DNA from: Thermodesulfatator atlanticus DSM 21156
GTDB lineage: Bacteria; Desulfobacterota; Thermodesulfobacteria; Thermodesulfobacteriales; Thermodesulfatatoraceae
Assembly (NCBI RefSeq): GCF_000421585.1
Contig: NZ_ATXH01000010.1
Coordinates: 16,873 to 80,872, forward strand
Length of the DNA: 64,000 nt
Reading direction: 5' to 3'
Shown here: piece after piece, positions 25,709 through 35,134 of the stretch
How positions within the stretch are numbered: position 1 is the stretch's first letter
How the letters are laid out: the number at the start of each line of letters is the position of its first letter
Notes under the pieces: generated by a model
The model's database searches: none
Told to the model about the DNA's origin: nothing
What the model saw: only the letters and a program-made list of their open reading frames with translations
Program-made: the position numbers and the translations under genes

Positions 25709-26641
25709 TTACTCCTGGCCTGAATCCAAAGCCAGGAATCCTGGGGGAAGGCTTTGACATTTATGTAAAGGTTCACCATGTTTTTTGACAATCTTGTTCA
25801 GATCTTTGGGGGAAGCGGCTTCTATTTTGAGAATCATCCCTTCCAGAAAAACCAGCGGTTCAAGCACGTTATAACGACGATGAAGGGAAAAAAGATAGGA
25901 ATTCTCTTTAAGCTCTGTTTTAAGAAGGGGAAGACAAGTGCGTTTAAACACTTCCACCTGAAGAGCATTTATAATTTGAAAGGCCTTTAAATCAGGAAGC
26001 CCAGCATCTGCCGCTTCTTTGGTGGGGCGTCTTTCTAAAAGGGGCCATATTTCTAAACGACGCCTTGAGACTGAACCCACAAGGGTTATAAAATTAACGG
26101 GTTGAAAATTACGTCTTCGAGGAAAACGGCAATAAAGCTTTCCTTCTTCATCGAAGAGCATCTCTTTAAAGGCCACCTGGCGGGAAAATCCGGTAAAAGA
26201 AGCGTTAAACCTAAGGCCGATATCAAGGAGAAGGACTTTAGTCATCTTTGGCTTTTCAGGAAAAAGGGTAGCGTTTGCTTTTTCAGAGGCTTCCATAAGA
26301 TGCCGCCAAAAGTTATCAGCAAGTAATTCCTGCTGCCTTAGAAGCTGGGCCAGCCTTTTGTTTAACTCATCAATGGTACGCTTTTGGGTGCGCCGTGAAA
26401 GGCGCTTTAAATATGCCTTACGGTGGGCCTCAAAGGAATCAGGGTTGCGTTCAAGATCAAGGGCTTCAAAGGCAAGGTTTAGTTCCACGGCTTTTTCTTT
26501 ATCACTTCCTTGCAGATCCGGATGGTAAGCCCGCTGAAGAGCGCGGTAACAAGCCTTTACCAGACCAAAAAGGGCTTCATCGTCAAGTTCGCGGACTATT
26601 TCTGGCGATATGCCCAAAACTTCAAAAGGATTTCGGCGCAT
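25709..26641 (-). CDS. J-domain protein of unknown role
   Basis: A 310-residue protein. Residues 1-80 form a J domain: NPFEVLGISPEIV, then LVKACYRALQRAYHPDLQG with the HPD motif that stimulates DnaK. The rest (about 230 residues) has no domain I recognise: a helical segment with RRTQKRTIDELNKRL and a beta-like region. It lacks DnaJ zinc-finger and C-terminal substrate domains. It is a divergent neighbour of core metE and lies upstream of glnB in the same direction. Confidence 0.7.
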   Translation of the reverse strand: MRRNPFEVLGISPEIVRELDDEALFGLVKACYRALQRAYHPDLQGSDKEKAVELNLAFEALDLERNPDSFEAHRKAYLKRLSRRTQKRTIDELNKRLAQLLRQQELLADNFWRHLMEASEKANATLFPEKPKMTKVLLLDIGLRFNASFTGFSRQVAFKEMLFDEEGKLYCRFPRRRNFQPVNFITLVGSVSRRRLEIWPLLERRPTKEAADAGLPDLKAFQIINALQVEVFKRTCLPLLKTELKENSYLFSLHRRYNVLEPLVFLEGMILKIEAASPKDLNKIVKKHGEPLHKCQSLPPGFLALDSGQE

Positions 26642-26729
26642 GTCTTAAATTTTAAACTATTGTTTTCTCCTTGGCGAATATGCCGATATTTTGGTAAAAG
26701 AGCTTCCATAAAACAAGGAGGTTGTTTTC

Positions 26730-27785
26730 ATGATCAAAGCAAACGCTTTACCTACTCTGATCGGAAGTTTCCCTGGAAGTGATTACCAAAAAGCCATGGA
26801 TTTAATTTTTAAATATACCCCTGAAATTCCATGCTGGCCTCAACTTCCAGCCTTTCCTCACGAAGGAATGCTCATCCAGTTTAGCCACGGGCTTCCGGGC
26901 TTTGACCCTGAAAAATTGGTTATTGATCCCACAAGCCCTGGTTTTGAAGAAGAAATGCTTGCTTTTTACGAAGAATACATGGCGGTTAAAGAAGGCGGAA
27001 AACCCCTTTCAGAGAGCCTTTTTGTCATTAAAGAAACCGAAGCAAAAGGACTTTATCTTTTAAAAGAAAACTTTAAAAGCAAGGAAAATGCCTTTGCCGT
27101 AAAAGGGCAAATCACAGGCCCTTTTACTTTGGCCACCGGGATCAAAACTCCTGAAGGCAAGGCTGCCTTTTATGATCCCCCTCTGCGAGACATCATCATA
27201 AAAATGGTTGCTATGAAAGCAGCATATCAAGCAGAATTCTTAAAAGAACTTGGCATGCCAGTGATCATTTTCCTTGATGAGCCAGCCCTTTCTGGTTTTG
27301 GTTCTTCGGCCTTTGTGGGGGTAAGTCGCGAAGAAATACTTGCCGCGCTCTCAGAAGTTGCTCTCGAAATCAAAGAAAGAGAAGGGCTAGTAGGAGTCCA
27401 CGTTTGTGCCAACACCGAGTGGGACCTCCTCATAGAAGCAGGGCTTGATGTGCTTAATTTTGACGCCTTTGATTATCTTGATCGTTTTCTTCTGTTTGCC
27501 GAAGACCTCAAAAATTTTATAGCCGAAGGAAAAGTTATCGCCTGGGGCATAGTCCCCACCCTTAAGCCAGAGGTATTGGCAAATATAGAAGCTGACGAAC
27601 TGGTCGGTAAACTTGATTCTTCCATAGAAGAACTTGCACAAAAGGCCCAATTAGACTACCAAGAAATCTTAAGACACTCTTTGATTACTCCCAGCTGTGG
27701 CATGGGAACTTTGCCTGAAAACTTGGTAGAAAAAGCGCTATCACTTTTAAAGGAAACCTCAGCAACCCTGAGAGCAAAATTATGA
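26730..27785 (+). CDS. core-type cobalamin-independent methionine synthase (MetE C-terminal family)
   Basis: The 351-residue protein corresponds to the catalytic C-terminal half of MetE only. The zinc-site motifs are seen: VGVHVCANTEWD (His-x-Cys) near residue 222 and ITPSCGMGTLPENLV near 327, plus the substrate region PTLIGSFPGS at the start and FLDEPALSGFG. Short core-MetE proteins in anaerobes take methyl groups from a corrinoid protein rather than methyl-tetrahydrofolate, so that is the favoured reading; a methylthiol-linked relative is possible. The ATG has AAGGAGG upstream. It overlaps the next gene by four bases. Confidence 0.75.
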   Translation: MIKANALPTLIGSFPGSDYQKAMDLIFKYTPEIPCWPQLPAFPHEGMLIQFSHGLPGFDPEKLVIDPTSPGFEEEMLAFYEEYMAVKEGGKPLSESLFVIKETEAKGLYLLKENFKSKENAFAVKGQITGPFTLATGIKTPEGKAAFYDPPLRDIIIKMVAMKAAYQAEFLKELGMPVIIFLDEPALSGFGSSAFVGVSREEILAALSEVALEIKEREGLVGVHVCANTEWDLLIEAGLDVLNFDAFDYLDRFLLFAEDLKNFIAEGKVIAWGIVPTLKPEVLANIEADELVGKLDSSIEELAQKAQLDYQEILRHSLITPSCGMGTLPENLVEKALSLLKETSATLRAKL

Positions 27786-28381
27786 CCTTTGAACTCGAAA
27801 CAGAAAGGGAACGCCTTATTCCAGATACCAGTGTTTTTACCAATCCTGATGTTTATAGGGAGTTTGGTAAAAACCCAAACGAAGCCTTTGCAAACTTTTT
27901 AGAACTGGTAGCAGAGGCCCCCAACGTAAGGGTGTACATGCCCTCTTCCGTTTACGAAGAACTCAAAAAGATGCTTAAAAACGCAAAAGTCCCTCCCAAG
28001 GCCCGGGCGGTATTTCGGGTAAAATCCCCCAAAAAATATGAAATTCAGATACCGGCATTTTTACTTTACGAATTAATCGACGATATCAGACAACGCATAA
28101 ACAAAGGCCTGCGGGTGGCTGAAGATGCTGTGAGGGCTTCTGCACACCGCAGCCCGGATGAAATTATAAACGCCCTGCGCCGCAGATATCGCGAAGCCCT
28201 ACGAGAAGGCATTGTCGATTCCAAAGAAGACATTGAGCTTATCTTGCTGGCCCTTGAGCTTGATGGCCTCTTACTTTCAGCTGACAGAGGCATTTTGGCC
28301 CTTGCTGACAAGCTCGGTATTCGCTGGGTACCACCTGAAGAAATCAGAGACACCATTGAAGGGCTTATTTATAGTCCCTGA
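27782..28381 (+). CDS. RNA ligase partner protein (PIN-like nuclease family)
   Basis: The 199-residue protein matches the RNA ligase partner family: an N-terminal PIN-like acidic motif LIPDTSVFTNPDVYREFG, VYMPSSVYEELKKML, an acidic core DSKEDIELILLALELDGLLLSADRGI and a C-terminal WVPPEEIRD. In archaea and thermophilic bacteria it is usually next to an ATP-dependent RNA ligase (MJ1-type), which is not seen here. It begins inside the last codons of core metE (ATGA), so they share a transcript. It converges with the PHP gene with a 17-base overlap. Confidence 0.8.
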   Translation: MTFELETERERLIPDTSVFTNPDVYREFGKNPNEAFANFLELVAEAPNVRVYMPSSVYEELKKMLKNAKVPPKARAVFRVKSPKKYEIQIPAFLLYELIDDIRQRINKGLRVAEDAVRASAHRSPDEIINALRRRYREALREGIVDSKEDIELILLALELDGLLLSADRGILALADKLGIRWVPPEEIRDTIEGLIYSP

Positions 28382-29039
28382 TAGCAAAGCGCGTATAAAT
28401 ACTTTTCACACTTGCACGCAAAATAGTAGGTTCAAGGGCTCCTTTTTTTATTAGGTCAAACAAATCGCTAATGGTTTCAACGGGCCTGTCTACAAAATTT
28501 GCTACAATGCCTAGTTCTTCGGTGGTGTGGGCGTCACTTCCAGCAACCATGGGAAGACCGTAGATTTCTGCAAGACCGAAAGCCTTGGCATTGTCTTGGG
28601 GAGCCGTTCTTCCGTTTATCACTTCAATGGCATGGACTAACCCCTCTTCAAGAAGAGACTCATCGGGTTCGTTCCCCCAACGAAAAGGATGTGCCCAGAT
28701 AGCAAGACCATTTAGCTTTTTTATCTCTGCTAGGACCTCGCGCGCCGAAAGACCATAAGGAAAATTAGGAAGTTCTTCTTCAGCAAAGAGCAAAAAGTCT
28801 CCTTCTGGGGCAGAGTATTCCATGCCGAAAAATATTCTGACTTTTCCGTTAAAGCTCAAGTTGGCAAATATTTCCCTGGCTTGAGTTGAGAAATGGTCTG
28901 TGATGCAAACCGCGTGGTAGCCGATTTTTGAAAGCCTTTCCAAACACGCCTCAAGACTTTGATGTCCACACGGAGATACATCCGTGTGGACATGTAAGTC
29001 AACCAAAAACTTTGGTTCCTGCTCAGCCTTTTCTTCCAT
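28365..29039 (-). CDS. PHP domain metal-dependent phosphoesterase
   Basis: The 224-residue protein has the PHP metal site motifs VDLHVHTDVSPCG near the start, AVCITDHF near residue 40, IWAHPFRWG near 114 and VAGSDAHTTEELG near 165. The family splits phosphoester bonds; substrate cannot be told. It lies four bases from the KamA-family gene and shares its direction, so the two are likely co-transcribed. Confidence 0.85.
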   Translation of the reverse strand: MEEKAEQEPKFLVDLHVHTDVSPCGHQSLEACLERLSKIGYHAVCITDHFSTQAREIFANLSFNGKVRIFFGMEYSAPEGDFLLFAEEELPNFPYGLSAREVLAEIKKLNGLAIWAHPFRWGNEPDESLLEEGLVHAIEVINGRTAPQDNAKAFGLAEIYGLPMVAGSDAHTTEELGIVANFVDRPVETISDLFDLIKKGALEPTILRASVKSIYTRFAIRDYK

Positions 29040-29043
29040 AGGT

Positions 29044-30186
29044 CTAAATATAATATGAGTAAGCAGGTTTTTCTTCTTCTAATAAATAATGAGATGAAAT
29101 CATTTCTTTATAATCATCAAGCCAATAAGCATCAGGGTTTCTGCGATAAATGAGTATTTTACCAGTATTTTTATTATCCGCAGCCCGGTGGAATTTAAAA
29201 ATAATCTTTTCTTCTGTAAGGGCCAATATCTCTAGTTTGCCAAGTTCGTGAGACATGGTAAAGCGTGCCCGTTTGGCAAGCCCTGAAACAAGCCCCCTCG
29301 CCTTTTCGAATATCTGGTAGCCTTCTTCAATGGGAACGGCATAGGGTTTGTTTCCGATAGTAGGACGGCATTGGAAGATGTAATATGGTGCAATTCCAGC
29401 AAAAGAAAGCTTTCTAAAAAGCTCAGCCATTACTTCTGGATCATCATTCACGCCGCGGATGATAGGGGTCTGATTCAACAAAATAGCTCCTGCCTTCATT
29501 AAAAGATCACAAGCCTTAAGAGCTTCGTCGGTTAACTCACGTGGATGATCAAAGTGAACGATGACGTAGATGCGTTTTGCTGGCGTGGAGTAGGTCTTAA
29601 TAATTTCTAAAAGCTCCTGGTCTTCGGTAATCCTTTGAGGATAAAAAGCAGGCACTTTGCTTCCGATACGGATAATACCAACGTGGTCGATAGCCCTGAG
29701 TTTAGAAAGAAATTCTTTTAGACGGCGGTTAGAAAGCATGAGACCGTCGCCACCAGAAAGAATCACGTTCGTAATCTCTCGATGAGAAGCAATGTAATCC
29801 ATAGCAGCATCAATATCTTCCAGGCGCTCAGGCCGGCCACCGTCAATAAAAAGCCTCTTACGAAAACAATAGCGGCAAAGACCAGCGCAAACGTTACTTG
29901 CAAGCACCAAAACAGTAGTGTCGTATTTATGTTGCATCCCGGGCATCACGGTGTATGCACTTTCGTTTGAGGGGTCAAGGCGTCCCCATTCCCATTCCAT
30001 TAATTCTTCTTCATTGGGAAGGATAAGCCTTGCAATGGGATCCCGCGGATCGTTAAAATTGATGAGGCCCAAATAATATTCTGTGCATTTCATGGGATAT
30101 TTCCGCACAACTTCTTTGATTCTGTTATTTTCCAAGGCAATAGGGAGTTGGTCGATTTTGGTCACAAAATTTGGCTTTTTAAGCAT
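29044..30186 (-). CDS. KamA-family radical SAM aminomutase (lysine 2,3-aminomutase-like)
   Basis: The start is the ATG at 30186 (MLKKPNFVTKID) behind AAGGAGGTGCC. The 380-residue protein shows the radical SAM cysteines in SNVCAGLCRYCFRKRLF and the KamA-type TNVILSGGDGLML, RIGSKVPAFYPQRIT and QTPIIRGVNDDPEVMAELF. Its size is between lysine 2,3-aminomutase (about 416) and EpmB (about 340). No beta-lysine acetyltransferase (for compatible-solute synthesis) and no EF-P gene is adjacent, so the substrate is uncertain. Confidence 0.75.
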   Translation of the reverse strand: MLKKPNFVTKIDQLPIALENNRIKEVVRKYPMKCTEYYLGLINFNDPRDPIARLILPNEEELMEWEWGRLDPSNESAYTVMPGMQHKYDTTVLVLASNVCAGLCRYCFRKRLFIDGGRPERLEDIDAAMDYIASHREITNVILSGGDGLMLSNRRLKEFLSKLRAIDHVGIIRIGSKVPAFYPQRITEDQELLEIIKTYSTPAKRIYVIVHFDHPRELTDEALKACDLLMKAGAILLNQTPIIRGVNDDPEVMAELFRKLSFAGIAPYYIFQCRPTIGNKPYAVPIEEGYQIFEKARGLVSGLAKRARFTMSHELGKLEILALTEEKIIFKFHRAADNKNTGKILIYRRNPDAYWLDDYKEMISSHYLLEEEKPAYSYYI

Positions 30187-30317
30187 AGGCACCTCCTTTA
30201 AAAAAGAGACCGCAGAAGCGCGGGCCAAAGATTAAAACAAGCGGTAGAAATTTTTTACCAAGAAATTAGGATTATTGTCAAGGATTTTTGCAATAGAGTC
30301 TCAATTATTATGGTTTG

Positions 30318-31025
30318 CTATAAATAGGCTTTCAGGGCCTCTTTTAAAAGTTCAGCGTAACTTACCCTTCGTAAATCATTACCATCATAAAAGAGAAGAT
30401 TTAATTCGGAAGTAGGCATTTTTTTAAGCTTGCAAACCACTTCTTCTTTTAAACCTCCAATTAGAGGCTTCATCTGAAGATATGCCCATATCCAGAAGGC
30501 ACGCACAAAGGGATCTGACGAATCTGAAAGATGCAATGCGTATTGAGGCGCTTTGTGTTTTTCCAAAAGATCAGGAAAAACCTGGGCAAGTCTGCCTATT
30601 CCCCACACCACGCCCCTTTGAGCCGGAGGATATTCTAGGTAGTTACCCTCTTCCCAGATATACGAAATAAGGATTGAGGTATATTCTTCAGCAAGTTTGC
30701 GGTGATTTGCAAGGCTTTCAGCCATGGCCTCAGGCACACCCCAGGCCATGCCACCTGATTCTTCGTTAAGCATCCACATAAAGCGCCTGACAATCACGCG
30801 GGCTGCTTCTAAATCTTTTGCGGCGATTTGAGCTACCACCGGACCAATGGCGGCAATCGCTTTCCGCCTAACTTCTTCTTCCCGATGACAAAGAGCCCCA
30901 ATTAAAACGTTTATAGTCTTTTTAGGCGGGAAATTTTTGACTTCTTCTAGAATAAAAGGGAGATCCTTTTTGGCAAGAAGATTGAGGATCTCCCTTTTTA
31001 AATCACGACAGGAAAAGCTAGGCAT
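30318..31025 (-). CDS. HEAT-repeat protein of unknown function
   Basis: A 235-residue, mostly helical protein with repeats such as PKKTINVLIGALCHREEEVRRKAIAAIG and AQRGVVWGIGRLAQVFPDLL, typical of HEAT-like scaffolds. No catalytic motif is seen. Its start overlaps the end of the flavodiiron gene by eight bases, so it is probably co-expressed with the oxygen-defence genes upstream. A second HEAT protein with a zinc-finger-like N-terminus is at 58112. Confidence 0.65.
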   Translation of the reverse strand: MPSFSCRDLKREILNLLAKKDLPFILEEVKNFPPKKTINVLIGALCHREEEVRRKAIAAIGPVVAQIAAKDLEAARVIVRRFMWMLNEESGGMAWGVPEAMAESLANHRKLAEEYTSILISYIWEEGNYLEYPPAQRGVVWGIGRLAQVFPDLLEKHKAPQYALHLSDSSDPFVRAFWIWAYLQMKPLIGGLKEEVVCKLKKMPTSELNLLFYDGNDLRRVSYAELLKEALKAYL

Positions 31026-32220
31026 TTTGTTTTTCCTTTATGGCCCTTGCGATAGAGACACCAATTTCGCGACATTCTTTAAGCTGGTCATGAGTGGGAA
31101 CAAACTTGACTTTATAACCCGGATGAACTAGCGCTGCCTGCATTTCTTCGAGGTATTTATTCATGTGTTTTACTGCTTCTCCACTCCAGCCAAAAGAACC
31201 AAAGGCTGCGCCAAGTTTTTTGCGCGGCCTGAGGCCTTTGATGTAGGTAAGCACGTCAGCCATTTGAGGTAACATGTTGTTGTTAAGCGTAGAAGAACCA
31301 AATACAAGGGCCTTAGCCTCAAGGACCTGGGTCATAATGTCACTACGGTGATCAATGCTTGCGTTCATTACTTTGACGGATACACCTTCACTCATGATAC
31401 CATCGGCAATCGCCATGGCCATTTTTTCCGTGCTGTGCCACATGGTGGCATAAACCACTAAGGCATAATCGCGAGCCTGGTACGTACACCAGCGCTTATA
31501 AGCATCGACGATATCTTTAATATGAGAGCGCCAAATAACGCCGTGGTCAGGCAAAATCATTTCAATTTCTAGCTTCATCTCTTCGATGGTTTTAAGTATC
31601 TTTTCAACCTGTGGAGAAAAAGGCAAAACAATGTTGGCGTAGTACTTGGCAGCCTCTTGCATAAGCTCGTCATACTTGACCTCATCATCAAAACGTTCGC
31701 TGGTGGCGTAATGCTGGCCAAAGGCATCCTGAGAAACAAGAATTTTTTCTTCCGGGATATAAGAAACCATGCTATCTGGCCAGTGAATCATTCTGGTTTC
31801 AAGAAACTGGACGGTTCTTTTCCCAAGAGAGATAGAATCTCCACTTTTTACTTCCACCAAGGGCCAATCATCACAATTAAAGTGTTCTTTAAGGCCCTTA
31901 TACCCCATTGGAGAACAAAAGACCTTTTCTGGTTTTACCCTTTTTATGATCTCAGGTAGTGCACCTGAGTGGTCCATCTCCACGTGGTTTACCACGATGT
32001 AGTCGATTTTTTCAGGATCTCCCAACACCTTAATAAGCTTGTGAATTAGATCATTAGTAAAAGGCTTTTTGACGGTGTCAAAAAGGGTGATCTTTTCGTC
32101 AATTATTAAGAAGGCATTGTAAGTTGAGCCTCTTTTGGTGGAATAACCGTGAAAATCCCTGACATTCCAATCAACTGCTCCAACCCAATAGATATCGTCT
32201 TTCACTTTAATGGGCGGCAT
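31018..32220 (-). CDS. flavodiiron protein (rubredoxin:oxygen oxidoreductase type)
   Basis: Reduces oxygen (or nitric oxide) to water in the cytoplasm. The 400-residue protein has a metallo-beta-lactamase domain with diiron ligands in VNHVEMDHSGALPE, SQDAFGQHY and LPDHGVIW, then a flavodoxin domain starting LVVYATMWHSTEKMA with SSTLNNNMLPQM and FGSFGWSGEAV. It has no rubredoxin domain fused, so a separate rubredoxin or flavoredoxin is needed. It follows desulfoferrodoxin in the same direction: together they form an oxygen and superoxide detoxification unit. Confidence 0.93.
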   Translation of the reverse strand: MPPIKVKDDIYWVGAVDWNVRDFHGYSTKRGSTYNAFLIIDEKITLFDTVKKPFTNDLIHKLIKVLGDPEKIDYIVVNHVEMDHSGALPEIIKRVKPEKVFCSPMGYKGLKEHFNCDDWPLVEVKSGDSISLGKRTVQFLETRMIHWPDSMVSYIPEEKILVSQDAFGQHYATSERFDDEVKYDELMQEAAKYYANIVLPFSPQVEKILKTIEEMKLEIEMILPDHGVIWRSHIKDIVDAYKRWCTYQARDYALVVYATMWHSTEKMAMAIADGIMSEGVSVKVMNASIDHRSDIMTQVLEAKALVFGSSTLNNNMLPQMADVLTYIKGLRPRKKLGAAFGSFGWSGEAVKHMNKYLEEMQAALVHPGYKVKFVPTHDQLKECREIGVSIARAIKEKQNA

Positions 32221-32252
32221 ACCATCCCCTCCTTTGTTAGTTCTATTGTTTA

Positions 32253-32271
32253 GGCCGGGATGCCCCCGGCC
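32253..32271 (-). other. intercistronic hairpin between desulfoferrodoxin and flavodiiron genes
   Basis: A 7-bp GC stem (GGCCGGG with CCCGGCC) with a five-base loop in the 61-base gap. There is no T tract on the minus strand, so it looks like an mRNA stability or attenuation element rather than a terminator. Confidence 0.45.
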
Positions 32272-32281
32272 CGATTAAATT

Positions 32282-32665
32282 TTATAAATTGGCCTTCCAG
32301 AGACCATGAAGATTGCAATATGCTCGTGCTGCTACCGGACCATCAGCCTCTACTTTGAAATCTGCTTCAGGGGCATCCCTTGGAACCAAAAATTGTATGT
32401 AGCTTTTCGTCCCCACGATTAACTCAATCCATTCGATATAATGCTTTTCTTCCATGGGATGTGGAGCGCTCCCAACTTTTACTTTGTAGCCACCGTCGGT
32501 TTTTTCGATTATAGGAACGTGTTTTTCCTGGGAAGCATCGGTGGTGTTTTCTTTTAGCAATTCCATAGGTTGGTTACAGCACACCAAGACCCCCTGACCA
32601 CTGTGAAGAACAGTTACGATGTTGCCACACACATTACACTTATAAACTTCTAACCTCTGTGCCAT
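32282..32665 (-). CDS. dfx: desulfoferrodoxin (two-iron superoxide reductase)
   Basis: A 127-residue superoxide reductase. The N-terminal desulforedoxin domain has four iron cysteines (YKCNVCG and VLVCCNQPM). The catalytic domain has His in EKHVPII, His in SAPHPME and EKHYIEW and the CNLHGLW motif. It acts in the cytoplasm and hands its product hydrogen peroxide to peroxidases not seen here. The ATG has AAGGAGGCC upstream. The flavodiiron gene is directly downstream. Confidence 0.95.
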   Translation of the reverse strand: MAQRLEVYKCNVCGNIVTVLHSGQGVLVCCNQPMELLKENTTDASQEKHVPIIEKTDGGYKVKVGSAPHPMEEKHYIEWIELIVGTKSYIQFLVPRDAPEADFKVEADGPVAARAYCNLHGLWKANL

Positions 32666-32788
32666 TTTGGCCTCCTTACTTTAGAATTATTTTTATCTTA
32701 AAGTTAATCAAATTTTTTGCTTCGTCAACAATAAAATCACATTTCATTCCAGTTTTTTATGTAAACATTTTTTTACAATGCTTACCGA

Positions 32789-32830
32789 GGATCCGATCCT
32801 GTTTTCAGAACGAAAAACAGGAACGGAGCC
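32789..32830. repeat. dispersed palindromic repeat, diverged copy E
   Basis: GGATCCGATCCTGTTTTCA then the arm with CAGGAACGGAGCC; the stem keeps its pairing with compensating changes (CCTGTTTT and AAAACAGG), suggesting the structure is maintained. Confidence 0.65.
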
Positions 32831-32865
32831 CTGCGATTGAAGGCAAAATATTGCACAGGGGGGAA

Positions 32866-33714
32866 CTAGCTGAAGTTCTCAAATAATATAACGTAGCTGT
32901 TCTGCGGCACTTCTAAGGCCTTGGCCACGGGCACACACTTGGCACAAAGCATAAAAACTAGCTCTTCGCGCCCGGGAAATACGCTCAATGTCTCAAAGTG
33001 GCCCATCCCTTTGGCCAGCACAAGATCAGCTTCGTGATAAAGGTGTCTAAATTCATCAGAGGCAAGGGAAAGATCAAGACCCACCATCTCTGCCCCGGTA
33101 GTTATCACTTTAGCTGGGATTCCCATCCCCAGGCGTTTTAAATCCTGAAGAGACAAGTCATTTTGAATGGGTTTAGGCTTGACCACGTAATAAATTTCAA
33201 AACCGTTTTCCTTAAACCAGGAAAGAAGCGGTAAGTCAAAAAATACTTCCCCGGCATTGTCGGTAAGAAGGAGAATTTTTTCGGCCGTATCAAGGCGCTT
33301 TTCAATCTTTGGGAGATCGTTTAAGGCAAGAGTTACCCCCTGGCGAAAAGCCTGTTCAAGCTCTTCAAGCGGACGAAAAAAATCTATGGCATTACCCAAA
33401 AGGGAAAAACACATGAGATCATCAAATTCATCTTTAAAATTTTTGCGAAGCTCTGAAGAGACTTTCTGGGCAAGGGCTATTTCTTTTTCTTTTAAAGGGC
33501 TGTAAGGATCGTCATTTCGGCAGACTTTTTTAACCCGGTGGTGAAGCTTTGAGGCGATTATTGGCGGAGGAGTATTCTCATCGTAAAGCTCATCTAGCCA
33601 CATTAGGGCATACGAAAGATTTTCCTCATTTTCTCCGCAACCTAGGCTTATTGCCTGCCTGGCAAGCCTTTCCAAACACGGACGACAGTATTCTTTAATT
33701 TGCTGGTAACGCAT
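32866..33714 (-). CDS. DUF89/ARMT1-like damage-control phosphatase family protein
   Basis: The 282-residue protein has the DUF89 signatures LTDNAGEVFFDLPLL near residue 150, VVKPKPIQNDLS near 178 and VLAKGMGHFETL near 233, which form the metal site of these phosphatases. The N-terminus has the bacterial/archaeal CxxC-type feature YCRPCLERLARQA. These enzymes remove damaged phosphate metabolites; the natural substrate here is unknown. No strong ribosome site precedes the ATG. Confidence 0.8.
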   Translation of the reverse strand: MRYQQIKEYCRPCLERLARQAISLGCGENEENLSYALMWLDELYDENTPPPIIASKLHHRVKKVCRNDDPYSPLKEKEIALAQKVSSELRKNFKDEFDDLMCFSLLGNAIDFFRPLEELEQAFRQGVTLALNDLPKIEKRLDTAEKILLLTDNAGEVFFDLPLLSWFKENGFEIYYVVKPKPIQNDLSLQDLKRLGMGIPAKVITTGAEMVGLDLSLASDEFRHLYHEADLVLAKGMGHFETLSVFPGREELVFMLCAKCVPVAKALEVPQNSYVILFENFS

Positions 33715-33805
33715 AACCTTGTTGATATCACAAAAAAAACGTGTTTTAAATGACCAGCAAATGCTTTTTATTAAAGGAGAATATTAAAAGACAGACGTTG
33801 TTTAG

Positions 33806-33847
33806 GGTCCGCTCCCATTTTTCGGAGCGATAAATAGGAACGGATCC
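33806..33847. repeat. dispersed palindromic repeat, diverged copy F
   Basis: GGTCCGCTCCCATTTTTCGG paired with the arm ending ATAGGAACGGATCC; mismatched stem. Its left flank (TTAAAAGACAGACGTTGTTT) resembles the flank of copies at 12441 and 14386. It lies upstream of icd. Confidence 0.65.
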
Positions 33848-33891
33848 CGAAGAATTGACTAAAAAAATGTTTTTTTTAAAAGGAGGAACTT

Positions 33892-35118
33892 ATGGCCCCA
33901 GAGAAAATAAAACTAACTGAAGATGCCAAGCTTATCGTACCCGATGAACCTATCATCCCTTATATTGAAGGCGATGGCATCGGCCCTGATATTATGAGGG
34001 CAGCAATGCCTGTGTGGAACGCTGCCGTGGAAAAGGCATATGGTGGTAAGCGCAAAGTCCACTGGAAAGAAGTTCTTGCCGGTGAAAAGGCCTTTAAAGA
34101 AACAGGGAATTACCTCCCCGAAGAAACCATCGAAGCCCTTCGCGAATACGTCGTCTCTATAAAAGGCCCCCTTACCACCCCGGTGGGCAAAGGATTCAGA
34201 AGCCTAAACGTCACCATCCGTCAGGTGCTTGATCTATACTCCTGTGTGCGCCCGGTTAAGTGGGTGCCTGGGGTGCCAAGTCCGGTTAAGCGCCCAGAGC
34301 TTGTTGACATGGTCGTATTTCGGGAAAACACCGAAGACGTCTATGCTGGCATTGAGTGGGAAGCAGGCTCTCCTGAAGCCAAAAAGATCATCGCCTTCAT
34401 CCGTGATGAATTGGGCAAAGAGATCCGTGAAGACTCTGGCATTGGTATCAAACCCATAAGCCGCTTTGGCACAAGACGCCACGTGCGCAAGGCCATTCAA
34501 TATGCCCTTGACCACGGTCGCAAAAGTGTGACTTTGGTGCACAAAGGAAACATTATGAAATACACCGAAGGGGCTTTTCGCAATTGGGGCTATGAACTTG
34601 CCAAAGACGAGTTCCCCGAAGTAACCATCACCGAAGACGAACTCTGGGAAAAATACGACGGAAAACTCCCCCAGGGCAAAATCCTTATAAACGACCGCAT
34701 TGCTGATGCCATGTTTCAATGGGCACTTCTAAGACCAGCAGAATACGACGTGCTTGCCATGCCAAACTTAAACGGCGACTACATTTCAGACGCCCTGGCA
34801 GCCCAGGTGGGTGGCCTTGGGATGGCTCCAGGAGCCAATATAGGCGACGGGTACGCGGTGTTTGAAGCTACCCACGGTTCAGCCCCTAAATATGCCGGCC
34901 TCGACAAAGTAAATCCAAGCTCGGTAATACTTTCTGGCGCCATGATGTTTGAATACCTTGGCTGGAAGGAAGTAAAAGATCTTATCTGGGAAGGTATCTC
35001 CCGGGCAGTGCAGGACAAAGTCGTCACCTACGACCTTGCCCGCCAGATTGAAGGGGCTAAAGAAGTAAAGTGCTCAGAGTTTGGGGCATACGTAGTTGAA
35101 AAAATAAAAGAACTCTAA
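33892..35118 (+). CDS. icd: isocitrate dehydrogenase (NADP type)
   Basis: Oxidises isocitrate to 2-oxoglutarate. The 408-residue protein has [10 protein letters not shown], the substrate loop [22 protein letters not shown] (Ser and Arg residues), [39 protein letters not shown] and [12 protein letters not shown]. The length and [12 protein letters not shown] sequence match bacterial Icd. 2-oxoglutarate is also the signal read by the three PII proteins in this window. The ribosome site is AAAAGGAGG; leuS follows with a 16-base gap. Confidence 0.95.
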   Translation: MAPEKIKLTEDAKLIVPDEPIIPYIEGDGIGPDIMRAAMPVWNAAVEKAYGGKRKVHWKEVLAGEKAFKETGNYLPEETIEALREYVVSIKGPLTTPVGKGFRSLNVTIRQVLDLYSCVRPVKWVPGVPSPVKRPELVDMVVFRENTEDVYAGIEWEAGSPEAKKIIAFIRDELGKEIREDSGIGIKPISRFGTRRHVRKAIQYALDHGRKSVTLVHKGNIMKYTEGAFRNWGYELAKDEFPEVTITEDELWEKYDGKLPQGKILINDRIADAMFQWALLRPAEYDVLAMPNLNGDYISDALAAQVGGLGMAPGANIGDGYAVFEATHGSAPKYAGLDKVNPSSVILSGAMMFEYLGWKEVKDLIWEGISRAVQDKVVTYDLARQIEGAKEVKCSEFGAYVVEKIKEL

Positions 35119-35134
35119 AGGAGGCAGTTGCGCC

